This document shows positions 1-7,397 of a DNA stretch of 34,250 bases, one piece after another. Every line of letters begins with the position of its first letter. The stretch's first letter is position 1. The notes below the pieces were generated by a model. That model worked only from the letters and a program-made list of their open reading frames with translations, was not told the origin of the DNA and did no database searches. The position numbers and the translations under genes were made by a program. Source of the DNA: JBAYJM01 sp964350585 (GTDB lineage Bacteria; Patescibacteriota; Patescibacteriia; 2-01-FULL-39-33); assembly GCA_964350585.1 (NCBI GenBank), contig CAYGKC010000010.1:1-34250 (forward strand), written 5' to 3'.

Positions 1-25
1 GGGTTGGGAGGGGTTAAAAACATAT

Positions 26-982
26 ATGATATTCTTCATCTACGGTACAGACAACTATCGGTGCCGGCAAAAATCTAAGGAACTTCAAGAACAGTTTATC
101 CAAAAAAAAGATAAAACCGGTTTTAATGTTGTTAAATTAGACGGTGACGAAATGGATTTTGATAAATTCAAACAAGAAGCATTAACCGTTCCATTCCTTG
201 GTGAAAACAAACTTATAGTAATTTCAAACTGCACCAAAAACAGGTCAATAAATAAAGATCTTCTTAATTTTCTAAAAGAAAAATCTGAAAACCTCCAAAA
301 TTCTCTTATATTTATTGAAACTTTTGAAAATAAAAAGGACGAACCTTCCAATGCCCTATACAAATTTTTGAAAAATCAAAAGTACAAATGGGAAATAAGT
401 CTCCTTAGCAACTTTGAATTACAAAAATGGGTTGCAAACTATTTAAATTCTAAAAAAGCAGATTACGAACCTAAAATTATTCCACTTATTATTGCCCTTA
501 TAGGAAATGACACCTCTCAAATTAAAAATGAAGCAGATAAACTAATCGCTTATAAACTTGGCAAAAAAATAACTGAAGAAGACGTAAAAAATCTCGTCAG
601 TGCAAGATTTGAAGATAATATTTTTGCCTTAACGGATGCCATTGCGTTTAAGAACAATAAACTTGCCATTAAATTAATTTCAAGCCAACTTAATAGCGGT
701 TCAGCTCCCTTAGCTATTTTAAGTATGATTTCTCGTCAGTTTAAAATTATTCTAAAGGTTAAAAGCAAAACAGAAATATCCGGTTACCCCAATGGATCAC
801 AGATAGCTTCTGAGATTGGAGAAAATCCTTTCGTAGTAAAAAAAGCCATTGACCAAAGCAAAGGTTTTTCCATTCAGCAACTTGCAAAAATCAATGAAGA
901 TATTTTAGTAATTGAAAAAAAATTAAAAAACGGGGCCAAAAACCCCGAACTTTTATTTGATTTGCTTGTATTAAAAAATTAA
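26..982 (+). CDS. holA: DNA polymerase III subunit delta
   Basis: Clamp-loader delta subunit, which opens the beta clamp (DnaN, also in this window) so it can be loaded on DNA. At 318 residues it has the usual family length. The N-terminal AAA-like fold starts with a short hydrophobic strand and a 'YGTD' turn, as in HolA, and lacks a true Walker A, as expected for delta. The C-terminal helical collar region carries the family-like 'LAILSMISRQFKIILK' stretch. The start ATG follows a G-rich stretch but no well-spaced Shine-Dalgarno. The 3' end overlaps the convergent rlmN gene by 4 bases, and an rlmN terminator lies inside the last 60 bases of this reading frame. The call is by family resemblance. 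Confidence 0.9.
   Translation: MIFFIYGTDNYRCRQKSKELQEQFIQKKDKTGFNVVKLDGDEMDFDKFKQEALTVPFLGENKLIVISNCTKNRSINKDLLNFLKEKSENLQNSLIFIETFENKKDEPSNALYKFLKNQKYKWEISLLSNFELQKWVANYLNSKKADYEPKIIPLIIALIGNDTSQIKNEADKLIAYKLGKKITEEDVKNLVSARFEDNIFALTDAIAFKNNKLAIKLISSQLNSGSAPLAILSMISRQFKIILKVKSKTEISGYPNGSQIASEIGENPFVVKKAIDQSKGFSIQQLAKINEDILVIEKKLKNGAKNPELLFDLLVLKN
925..947 (-). terminator. Intrinsic terminator of rlmN, inside holA
   Basis: Read on the minus strand, a 5-bp GC stem (931-935 with 943-947) closes a 7-base loop and is followed at once by six T, then AA and another T run. It lies about 32 bases past the rlmN stop but within the holA coding sequence. On the plus strand the following bases are not a clean T run, so it acts mainly for rlmN. 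Confidence 0.7.
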
Positions 983-1971
983 TTTTTCCCTGCCAACTGT
1001 CCGCAGGCACCATTAATATTTCTGCCTAACGATCTGCGGGTAATACAGTCAATGCCATTTTTGAGCAACACATCCCTAAAGCCTTCCATTCTCAACTTTG
1101 ATGAAGCCTTATATTTTGAGGTCTCATTATAAGGAATCAGATTGACCATAACAAGCGGCTTATGAAGTGACTTAATTATTTGAACCAACTCCTTAGCCAT
1201 TTTTATATGATCATTTAATTCTTCGATCATTATATATTCAAGCATTACTTTTCGATTTGTTTTTATTATGTAAGCTTCAATCGCCTTAAAAATTTTTGAA
1301 AGCGGGTATTTACTGTTTATTGGCATTAATTGAGAACGAATTTTATCATTTGAAGCATGCAAGGAAATAGCCAAATTCACTTGCAAAGGAAAATCAGCCA
1401 GCTTTTTTATCCCGTCAATGATTCCAACAGTGGAAATAGAAATTGATCTAGCTCCGATATTAAATCCTTCCTTATCGTTTAAGGTTTTAATGGCTTCTAA
1501 AACATTTTCAGTATTTAGAAACGGTTCACCCATTCCCATAAACACAATATTATCTATCTTTTTACCTTCTCTTTTCAATACTCGAGCAAAAAATAAAGCC
1601 TGTACAACAATTTCCCAATCAGTTAAATTTCTTTTAAAGCCACTTTGTCCGGTAGCGCAAAAAGAGCACTTCAAAGGACATCCCGCCTGAACAGAAAGGC
1701 AGACGGTATTACGGTCACGATATTTCATTAAAACCGTTTCAATACAAACATCATCCTCAAATTTTATTAAGGCTTTATGGGCAAATTCATCTTCAAAAGA
1801 TGTGGCATTTATCTCCAAAGGAAATTCGGTAGAAAGCTTCTGTATAAGGTCTTTTGGTAAATTTTTAGCCTCACTCCAATCAGATATAAAGTTTTTAATA
1901 ATAGCCTCGTTAACTTGCTTATAACGAAAAGATGGCTGTCCTTGTAAAATATTCTTTAAATTTGAAAACAT
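979..1971 (-). CDS. rlmN: Dual-specificity 23S rRNA/tRNA adenine-C2 methyltransferase
   Basis: Radical SAM enzyme that methylates C2 of A2503 in 23S rRNA and, in the family, A37 of some tRNAs. The iron-sulfur CxxxCxxC motif is complete at Cys98, Cys102 and Cys105 in 'CPLKCSFCATG'. The methyl-carrying cysteine is present near the C terminus in 'NINGACGQLAG'. 'NIVFMGMGEPFLN' and 'SISTVGI' are further family motifs. Length (330) is normal. The start lies only about 18 bases after the terminator that follows rpsT, so expression may depend on readthrough from rpsT or on a promoter not clearly visible. It is convergent with holA. Confidence 0.95.
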   Translation of the reverse strand: MFSNLKNILQGQPSFRYKQVNEAIIKNFISDWSEAKNLPKDLIQKLSTEFPLEINATSFEDEFAHKALIKFEDDVCIETVLMKYRDRNTVCLSVQAGCPLKCSFCATGQSGFKRNLTDWEIVVQALFFARVLKREGKKIDNIVFMGMGEPFLNTENVLEAIKTLNDKEGFNIGARSISISTVGIIDGIKKLADFPLQVNLAISLHASNDKIRSQLMPINSKYPLSKIFKAIEAYIIKTNRKVMLEYIMIEELNDHIKMAKELVQIIKSLHKPLVMVNLIPYNETSKYKASSKLRMEGFRDVLLKNGIDCITRRSLGRNINGACGQLAGKN

Positions 1972-1982
1972 AGTCTTGACAT

Positions 1983-2013
1983 AAAAACTCCCTCCGGAAG
2001 GAGGGGTTTTTTT
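1983..2013. terminator. Bidirectional terminator between rpsT and rlmN
   Basis: A 6-bp GC-rich stem (1990-1995 with 2000-2005) closes a GGAA tetraloop. It is flanked by five A on the left and seven T on the right, so both strands show a U tract. On the minus strand it ends rpsT; on the plus strand it could stop holA transcripts running antisense through rlmN. Confidence 0.8.
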
Positions 2014-2275
2014 ATTTAGCTATTGCGTTTAATTTTTTCATTAAGCGCGACTTTTTTCTTGCTCCTGCATTTTTTTTCAAGATTTTTTTCTGAACCGCTT
2101 TATCAATTGCCTTGATTGCGTCCTTAACCTTTCCTGCAGCATCTGATTCTTTTTTCTCAATAAAGGTTTTTGATTTTTTAACTAAATCCTTGATTTGTTT
2201 TTTTGTTTTTTGGTTCAATGAAGCCTTCTTTTTGCTCTGTTTGAGCGCTTTCATTGCCGCTTTCTTTATGGGCAT
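2012..2275 (-). CDS. rpsT: 30S ribosomal protein S20
   Basis: Small-subunit protein S20, which binds 16S rRNA. The protein is short and lysine-rich, beginning 'MPIKKAAMKALKQSKKK', with long basic helices typical of S20. A longer frame starting at 2302 adds nine residues (MQKKTNIKT). I prefer the start at 2275 because S20 proteins normally begin within a few residues of this 'IKxAxKxxxQS' motif, giving 87 residues. Neither start has a Shine-Dalgarno. A strong sigma70-type promoter lies upstream at 2340-2368 and a terminator directly follows the stop. Confidence 0.88.
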   Translation of the reverse strand: MPIKKAAMKALKQSKKKASLNQKTKKQIKDLVKKSKTFIEKKESDAAGKVKDAIKAIDKAVQKKILKKNAGARKKSRLMKKLNAIAK

Positions 2276-2339
2276 AGTTTTAATGTTAGTTTTCTTTTGC
2301 ATCCTTAGGCCATTTGCCGGATTGCTTTAAACTTTTTTT

Positions 2340-2368
2340 ATTATAACATAATAATTTTTTTTTGACAA
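2340..2368 (-). promoter_or_regulatory. Promoter of rpsT
   Basis: Minus strand: -35 TTGTCA (2363-2368), 17-base spacer, -10 TATAAT (2340-2345). The expected transcription start is near 2333. Its -35 box overlaps the -35 box of the divergent bactofilin promoter. Confidence 0.8.
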
Positions 2369-2390
2369 TAGGCAATATTTGAATTAAAAT
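2362..2390 (+). promoter_or_regulatory. Promoter of the bactofilin gene
   Basis: Plus strand: -35 TTGACA (2362-2367), 17-base spacer, -10 TAAAAT (2385-2390). The expected start is near 2397, giving a leader of about 45 bases before the ATG at 2442. Confidence 0.78.
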
Positions 2391-2441
2391 AAAGGAAAGA
2401 AAACATTACCACATAGTTGAAATAATATAATTTCCATAAAT

Positions 2442-2867
2442 ATGTTCAAAGAAAATTCAACTGAACAACAAAGAGAAACCGACACAATTATTGGACCTTC
2501 AGTTAAAGTCGAAGGAGATTTCGTAACTGAAGGCAATATAATCGTTGAAGGTACAATTTGCGGTTCAATTAAAACTTCCCGCAATCTCAAAGTCGGATCC
2601 AAATCAAGAATTTTTGCTAACACCACGGCAGAAAATGCTTTAATTGCCGGAGAAATTCAAGGAAATGTAAGTATTGCAAATAAACTTGAATTAGCGCCAA
2701 CTGCCAAAATTTTTGGAGACATAAGAGCAACTAAAATTGTAATGTCAGAAGGAGCCATTATTAATGGCAAATGCATGATGGGCGATAAAACCAAATCCTT
2801 AAAACCTGATTTTTCAAAACAAAAAAGAATTGAACTTAGGCCAGAATCAATTAAAGTACAAGAATAG
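2442..2867 (+). CDS. Bactofilin (polymer-forming cytoskeletal protein)
   Basis: Bactofilins form nucleotide-free filaments on the inner face of the membrane and organise cell-wall enzymes or polarity. The 141-residue protein has a short disordered N terminus (to about residue 18). A single right-handed beta-helix core follows, with short hydrophobic steps separated by Gly: 'VEGDFVTEGNIIVEGTICGSIKTSRNLKVG', continuing to 'IINGKCMM'. The C-terminal tail is basic. It has its own promoter and lies 12 bases upstream of the next gene, so the two are probably co-transcribed. Confidence 0.9.
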   Translation: MFKENSTEQQRETDTIIGPSVKVEGDFVTEGNIIVEGTICGSIKTSRNLKVGSKSRIFANTTAENALIAGEIQGNVSIANKLELAPTAKIFGDIRATKIVMSEGAIINGKCMMGDKTKSLKPDFSKQKRIELRPESIKVQE

Positions 2868-2879
2868 AATTAATTTATT

Positions 2880-3626
2880 ATGTATCACTATTTTTACGAT
2901 TCTTTTTTAGGTGAAAAAAAATTCCATTCAGAATTAACAAAAACCGAAACGCGTTTAATGGATCTTGGCATTAACGGCAAAGTCAGCAGGATTTCTTTTT
3001 TAAAAAACGTTGACACGGTAATCAAGGAAGAAATGGAATCTGGAGCCAAAACCTTCGTAATTGTTGGAAATGACATCACTTTTGGCAATATGCTTAATCA
3101 TTTGGCAAATCTAGACTTGATTATAGGATTTATTCCCATTGGTGAAAAAAATAACTCTATCGCTGGACTACTCGGAATTCCCGTTGGTGAATGCGCCTGT
3201 GATATCTTGTCAGCTCGCATTATTACATCACTTGATCTGGGAAAGATTAATAACAGCTACTTTTTAACTTCATTAGAGCTTCCTGGAGACGGAACAGGGC
3301 TTGATTGTGAGGGTAACTACTACTTAAGCTTTACCGGCAAAAATAACTCCTTGAGAATATACAACTTGGCTGCAGTAGAAGATGTTCCATCAAAAACAAA
3401 TCAAGGACTATTTACAATTGAAATAAAAAATATTGAAAAAAAGTTCATAATAGGTGAAAAGATAAACATAAGCTATTTAAAAAGCGCCCGAATTAATATT
3501 TCCCACGAAAAAACTCCTATAGCCATAAAAATTACCGAACAAAACAAAATTGTAAACACACCCGCCAGCGTCGAACTAGTACCGCAAAAACTAAAAGTTA
3601 TCGTTGGAAAAAAGAGATTAATTTAG
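2880..3626 (+). CDS. DAGK/LCB5-fold protein with degenerate active-site motifs
   Basis: Resembles the diacylglycerol kinase catalytic domain family. The order 'FVIVGNDITFGNMLNHLA...IGFIPIGEKNNSIAGLLGIP' matches the glycine-rich nucleotide loop and following helix of that family, and 'VELVPQKLKVIVG' matches its C-terminal beta strands. However, the usual GGDGT is GNDIT here (residues 63-67) and the usual GTGND is GEKNN (about 88-92). Kinase activity is therefore doubtful. It may be a lipid-binding or regulatory relative. It follows the bactofilin gene by 12 bases and ends at a strong terminator. Family by motif order; function not assigned. Confidence 0.6.
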   Translation: MYHYFYDSFLGEKKFHSELTKTETRLMDLGINGKVSRISFLKNVDTVIKEEMESGAKTFVIVGNDITFGNMLNHLANLDLIIGFIPIGEKNNSIAGLLGIPVGECACDILSARIITSLDLGKINNSYFLTSLELPGDGTGLDCEGNYYLSFTGKNNSLRIYNLAAVEDVPSKTNQGLFTIEIKNIEKKFIIGEKINISYLKSARINISHEKTPIAIKITEQNKIVNTPASVELVPQKLKVIVGKKRLI

Positions 3627-3660
3627 AAAAAGATTAAAATTAAATATTGTAAATTTAAAT

Positions 3661-3699
3661 AAAAATCAATGCTTCAGACAGTCTGAAGCATTGATTTTT
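3661..3699. terminator. Bidirectional terminator between convergent operons
   Basis: Perfect 18-bp hairpin (3661-3678 with 3682-3699) with a CAG loop. The outer pairs are A/T runs, so each strand ends in a U tract. It separates the plus-strand bactofilin/DAGK-like unit from the minus-strand rpmH-to-PRC operon. Confidence 0.9.
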
Positions 3700-3718
3700 T
3701 TAGAGGTAATTTTAATTT

Positions 3719-3982
3719 TTAAGCTCCTACTGCTTTTACTGATCTAATTTTTTCAATGTTATCCTCTACCACCATTTCTTCAGCGCTTATTTCCAATACT
3801 TGGGATTTATCTACTATTAAATTGTTATTTAGTATTTTATTAGCTATAAGGAAATTACCAACATAAAATTTTATAATTTCACCACGGTCAGAATCGACTT
3901 CAAAATCATATATTTTACCAAGGTGTTCCCCCGACTGTGTTCTAACATTTAAACCAATAAGCTTTTTGGCATTTATGTTCAT
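3719..3982 (-). CDS. PRC-barrel domain protein
   Basis: An 87-residue single PRC-barrel domain: 'LIGLNVRTQSGEHLGKIYDFEVDSDRGEIIKFYVG' is the typical first half, with Gly-Lys-Ile-x-Asp-Phe. PRC-barrel domains occur in RNA-processing (RimM) and photosynthetic proteins; stand-alone copies have no firm function. The ATG directly abuts the yidC stop (TAA|ATG), so it is translationally coupled and is the last gene of the rpmH-rnpA-yidD-yidC operon. Placement suggests a link to membrane or ribosome biogenesis; this is inference. Confidence 0.75.
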   Translation of the reverse strand: MNINAKKLIGLNVRTQSGEHLGKIYDFEVDSDRGEIIKFYVGNFLIANKILNNNLIVDKSQVLEISAEEMVVEDNIEKIRSVKAVGA

Positions 3983-4717
3983 TTATTTCGGGATTACTTC
4001 TCCGTTTTTTTTCTTATTTTTTAAAATCAAAAGCTGTTGCAAAGCAGTTATTAAAGTTGTTAAGAACCAGTAAAAAACCAAACCGCTTGGCAAACTGATA
4101 CCAATAAATATAGTAACTATTGGCATCATATATAGCATTTGTTTATTCATCATAGCCATCATATTCTCGTCTTTACTGCCCTCAGTTTTAACTTCGGGTT
4201 TTCTTCGAACAAACATTCTTGCTTGCCAAAATTGCGCAGCTCCGGCAAGTACTGCCATTATCCAATTGGCTTTTGAAAGATCAAGAAAGCCAAAAGCTAT
4301 AGTGTTAATTTGTCCTGGATTGCTTATAAAAGGATAAAGCAAGTCTAAATTACCATTTGAAAGGCCGGTTCTAAAAACTTGATAAATAGCAATCAAAAAA
4401 GGCAGTTGAACTAATAAAGGAAGGCATGAAGAAAAAGGATTAACCTTTTCTTCCTTATATAAACGCATTAATTCCTGAGCTTGTTTCTGCTTATCATCAC
4501 TATATTGTTTTTTTACCTCATCAATTTTAGGTTGAAGCTCAGTCATTACCTTTTGGGCTTTAATTGCCTTGGTGCCAAAAGGATAGAGAGCAAGCTTAAT
4601 TAAAATTGTAATTATAATAATAGCAACCCCCATATCTTGACCAGGAACGATATTATAAATAAATATCAGCAAATTAAGCAAGGGTTGATAAAAAGCTATC
4701 GTTAATATATTAATCAT
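3983..4717 (-). CDS. yidC: Membrane protein insertase YidC/Oxa1 family
   Basis: Inserts and folds inner-membrane proteins. At 244 residues this is the short Gram-positive-like form without the large periplasmic domain. Membrane segments are visible near residues 28-48, 95-115, about 150-168 and 195-230. A coiled basic hairpin 'TELQPKIDEVKKQYSDDKQKQAQELMRLYKEEKVNPFSSCLPLLVQLPF' lies between the first two, as in the C1 cytoplasmic hairpin. The conserved hydrophilic-groove arginine (R366 in E. coli, R73 in B. subtilis SpoIIIJ) aligns with Lys in 'TILIKLALYPF'. No lipobox is seen. It sits downstream of yidD with 13 bases between them. Confidence 0.93.
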   Translation of the reverse strand: MINILTIAFYQPLLNLLIFIYNIVPGQDMGVAIIIITILIKLALYPFGTKAIKAQKVMTELQPKIDEVKKQYSDDKQKQAQELMRLYKEEKVNPFSSCLPLLVQLPFLIAIYQVFRTGLSNGNLDLLYPFISNPGQINTIAFGFLDLSKANWIMAVLAGAAQFWQARMFVRRKPEVKTEGSKDENMMAMMNKQMLYMMPIVTIFIGISLPSGLVFYWFLTTLITALQQLLILKNKKKNGEVIPK

Positions 4718-4730
4718 TTAATTTTGTTTA

Positions 4731-4982
4731 TTATTTGGGAACGGGATCATGTCCGCATTTAGAAAATGGATTGCACCTAATAATTCTTTTTACTGTAAGC
4801 CATCCACCTTTGATTATACCATGTCTTTCAATCGCTTCATACCCATATTCTGAGCATGTAGGAGTGAATCTACAAAAGCCATTAGGGTAAAATAAGCTTA
4901 AAACACCATGATCAAAAGAAAGTGTCTTTTGATATATTTTAATACTTTTTAAGATAATAAATCTAAAAATATGATAATCCAT
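4731..4982 (-). CDS. yidD: Membrane protein insertion efficiency factor YidD
   Basis: Small amphipathic protein (83 residues) that aids YidC-dependent insertion. The conserved core 'CRFTPTCSEYGYEAIERHGIIKGGWLTVKRIIRCNPFSKCGHDPVP' is complete, including the Cys residues and the 'CNPF...GHDPVP' end. Its ATG overlaps the rnpA stop by one base (TAATG on the minus strand), which indicates translational coupling. Confidence 0.95.
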   Translation of the reverse strand: MDYHIFRFIILKSIKIYQKTLSFDHGVLSLFYPNGFCRFTPTCSEYGYEAIERHGIIKGGWLTVKRIIRCNPFSKCGHDPVPK

Positions 4983-5320
4983 TATATTATTTTAAATTTT
5001 TGGAAGAACGACTTCATTTCCATTTCTAAATCCGAATAACTCAAAACAGCCGCATTGGGCAAAATTGTAAGAATAATATCAAATTTACCTTTTGTTTCAG
5101 GATTATATTTCCTGATAATCTCTCGAACTCGTCTCTTAATAATGTTTCTTTCTGTAGCTTTTTTACTAATCTTATTAGATACGATTACTGCATATCTAGA
5201 GTTTTTCTCTAAATTGGGTAAAAATCTTAAAATAAAGGACTTACTATATGCTTTTTTTCCTTGAGAAAAAACCATTTTAAAATCCTTTTGAGTTGATAAC
5301 CTATATATTTTGGCTAACAT
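4982..5320 (-). CDS. rnpA: Ribonuclease P protein component
   Basis: Protein subunit of RNase P, which supports 5' maturation of tRNA precursors. The RNR signature 'RNIIKRRVREIIRKY' is clear, along with the N-terminal 'LSTQKDFKMVFSQGKKAYSKSFILRF'. Length (112) is normal. It lies 8 bases after rpmH in the usual rpmH-rnpA-yidD-yidC order. Confidence 0.95.
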   Translation of the reverse strand: MLAKIYRLSTQKDFKMVFSQGKKAYSKSFILRFLPNLEKNSRYAVIVSNKISKKATERNIIKRRVREIIRKYNPETKGKFDIILTILPNAAVLSYSDLEMEMKSFFQKFKII

Positions 5321-5328
5321 AAGCCAAT

Positions 5329-5475
5329 TTATTTTTTAATAGAAATTTTCTTTCTTCCTTTTGTCCTTCTTTTCTTTAGGACATTTCTACCATTAGGAGT
5401 TTGCATTCTTTTTCTAAAGCCATGCACCCTTGCTCTTTTCTTTCTTTTTGGCTGGTAAGTTCTTTTCGTTGCCAT
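5329..5475 (-). CDS. rpmH: 50S ribosomal protein L34
   Basis: L34, 48 residues: 'MATKRTYQPKRKKRARVHGFRKRM' and 'NGRNVLKKRRTKGRKKIS' match the family nearly throughout. An open frame extends upstream to an ATG at 5535. That ATG lies upstream of the -10 box (5525-5530) and could not be in the transcript, so the start at 5475 is preferred. First gene of the minus-strand operon, divergent from dnaA. Confidence 0.95.
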   Translation of the reverse strand: MATKRTYQPKRKKRARVHGFRKRMQTPNGRNVLKKRRTKGRKKISIKK

Positions 5476-5524
5476 CTTATTAGAATTCTTATTAGTTACA
5501 TCCATAACCATAACATTTTTAAGT

Positions 5525-5551
5525 ATTATAGTCAATTTTGTATTATTTCAA
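5525..5551 (-). promoter_or_regulatory. Probable promoter of the rpmH operon
   Basis: Minus strand: -10 TATAAT (5525-5530) and a -35-like TTGAAA (5546-5551). The spacer is only 15 bases, shorter than ideal; taking TAATAC (5523-5528) as the -10 would make it 17. Transcription would start near 5518. Confidence 0.5.
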
Positions 5552-5594
5552 AAATAAAGATAATATTAACTTAGTTATTAGACTAATCAACAAT

Positions 5595-5603
5595 TTATCA
5601 ACA
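5595..5603 (+). promoter_or_regulatory. Near-consensus DnaA box upstream of dnaA
   Basis: TTATCAACA differs from the TTATCCACA box by one base. It sits between the divergent rpmH and dnaA promoters, where DnaA autoregulation is common. Confidence 0.45.
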
Positions 5604-5631
5604 GAGCTATAATTTAAAACAAGAGTAGGTG

Positions 5632-5660
5632 TTTATAAATTAAAACCTTTGTGATACAAT
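5632..5660 (+). promoter_or_regulatory. Probable promoter of dnaA
   Basis: -10 TACAAT (5655-5660) preceded by TGA (extended -10), and a weak -35 TTTATA (5632-5637) with a 17-base spacer. The expected start near 5667 gives a leader of about 25 bases. Confidence 0.5.
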
Positions 5661-5691
5661 TAATTTAATATTGTACTAAATCCCTCCACCC

Positions 5692-7080
5692 ATGACTCCC
5701 CAACAACTATGGCAGGCCACCCTTGGTGAGCTTGAACTGTTGATTTCGAAAGCAAACTTTACTACCTGGTTTAAAAATACCAGTATTTCTTCATATGAAG
5801 GAGAAAAAATCATAATTTCTGTACCAAATGCCTTTACAAAAGAATGGTTGGAAAAAAAGTACCACCAGACAATAGTTAAAGCCCTAAGAAGCGTAACTGA
5901 AAATAACGTCAAAGAAGTAGTATATAAAATTGAAGCAATAAGTATTAATAAAACTAATGAAAATGAACTTCCTGCTATTAATATAGAAAGTACTGTCGTA
6001 AATTCGATAAATATTCCCTCACCTTCCACTTCTTCTGTAAATATCGGCGGTGAAAAAACAAATTTAAACCCTAAATATACATTTGCAACATTTATTGTCG
6101 GGAAAAATAATGAGTTAGCGCATGCTGCTTCATTAGCAGTATCAAAAAATATCGGTTGCGCATACAATCCCCTGTTCATTTACGGTGGCGTAGGGCTAGG
6201 TAAAACACACCTTATGCAAGCAATAGGACATAAGATACTTTTAGAAAATCCCCAAGCAAAAATCCTATACGTATCATGTGAAAAATTTACCAATGACTAT
6301 ATTTCCGCCATTCAAAACAATAGGGCATCGGATTTTGAATCAAAGTACAGAATGGTAGACCTTCTATTAATTGATGATATTCAATTTATATCAGGCAAAG
6401 AACGAACACAAGAAGCTTTTTTTCATACTTTTAACGAGTTGCATCAAAATAACAAACAAGTTGTAATTTCATCTGATCGTCCTCCAAAGTCAATACCGGC
6501 TATTGAACATCGGTTGGTTTCCAGATTTGAATGGGGAATGACTGCTGATATATCATCACCGGATTTAGAGACAAAAATGGCAATTATTGAGTCTAAAATT
6601 AAAGAAAAATCGTTTACATTAGACACAGAAATAGTTAGATATCTAGCCTCAGTTATACATAATAATATAAGGGAGTTAGAAGGCACTATTAATAAAATAA
6701 TGGCTTTAAGCCAATTGCAAAACAGATCTCTTGGTGAAGATGAAATTAAGAATATTGTTTCTTCAGTAGTTACAAACGCACAAAAAAAATCATTAACACC
6801 CAAATCCATTCTTAATATAGTTGCTGAGTATTATGATATAAGAATAGAAGATATAATAAGCCCTTGTCGAAAGAAAAGTCTGACTGAACCGCGACAAATA
6901 ATTATGTATTTAATGCGAGAAGAACTAAAATTTTCCTTTCCTAATATTGGACAAGAAATTGGCGGAAGAGACCACACAACTGTTATGCATGCCTGTGATA
7001 AAATTAACAGGATAATGAAAGATGATGATAAAATAAGACAGGACCTTGATATTTTAAAACAAAAGATATATTCTTTTTAA
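5692..7080 (+). CDS. dnaA: Chromosomal replication initiator protein DnaA
   Basis: Initiator ATPase that binds DnaA boxes and opens oriC. Domain I (about 1-85) begins 'LWQATLGELELLISKANFTTWFKNT'. A short variable linker follows. The AAA+ domain carries Walker A GGVGLGKT (165-172), Walker B 'LLLIDDI' (224-230) and the 'NNIRELEG' sensor II motif. The C-terminal DNA-binding domain has the DnaA signature 'GGRDHTTVMHACDKI' (424-438). At 462 residues it is full length. Upstream bases are pyrimidine-rich, with no Shine-Dalgarno. It lies between the rpmH operon and dnaN. Confidence 0.98.
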   Translation: MTPQQLWQATLGELELLISKANFTTWFKNTSISSYEGEKIIISVPNAFTKEWLEKKYHQTIVKALRSVTENNVKEVVYKIEAISINKTNENELPAINIESTVVNSINIPSPSTSSVNIGGEKTNLNPKYTFATFIVGKNNELAHAASLAVSKNIGCAYNPLFIYGGVGLGKTHLMQAIGHKILLENPQAKILYVSCEKFTNDYISAIQNNRASDFESKYRMVDLLLIDDIQFISGKERTQEAFFHTFNELHQNNKQVVISSDRPPKSIPAIEHRLVSRFEWGMTADISSPDLETKMAIIESKIKEKSFTLDTEIVRYLASVIHNNIRELEGTINKIMALSQLQNRSLGEDEIKNIVSSVVTNAQKKSLTPKSILNIVAEYYDIRIEDIISPCRKKSLTEPRQIIMYLMREELKFSFPNIGQEIGGRDHTTVMHACDKINRIMKDDDKIRQDLDILKQKIYSF

Positions 7081-7397
7081 AAAAGATGAAAAACTGTTTA
7101 TAACTTATAGATAAGTTATAGATAAATATTTTAAAAAGTGAATAAGTATTTTTACTCACTTCATATAGATACTTATAACTTGTTAATAACTTAGTAACAA
7201 CTCAGGCACTGCTTGTGAATAAGAATTTTATAAAATAAATTATTTCTTATACACAAAGTAATAATTACTATCATTACATTATTTCCACAGTCTCATTTTA
7301 AAAAAAGAGAAAAAATCCTTATAAAATATCAATTAATTTTTTTTCCACTTATACACACCCCTTATTATTACTATTATTTAAATATATAATTAAAAAT
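7081..7397. other. Probable chromosomal origin (oriC)
   Basis: This gene-free dnaA-dnaN spacer holds three matches to TTATNCACA: 7247-7255 and 7349-7357 on the plus strand and 7214-7222 on the minus strand. Near matches are at 7137-7145 (minus), 7281-7289 and 7340-7348, the last abutting the box at 7349. AT-only tracts (for example 7223-7246) could unwind. Inverted and direct 'ATAACTTATAGATAAGTTAT'-like repeats fill 7100-7125. Position and box cluster are the evidence. Confidence 0.75.
7362..7390 (+). promoter_or_regulatory. Probable dnaN promoter
   Basis: -10 TATAAT at 7385-7390; the -35 (TTATTA, 7362-7367) is weak. The predicted start falls within a base of the dnaN ATG at 7398, so the mRNA could be leaderless. 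Confidence 0.5.

Noticed and set aside
5676..6179. 167-codon minus-strand open frame over the dnaA start
   Set aside because: Antisense to the clear DnaA N-terminal and AAA+ coding sequence; no motif of its own.
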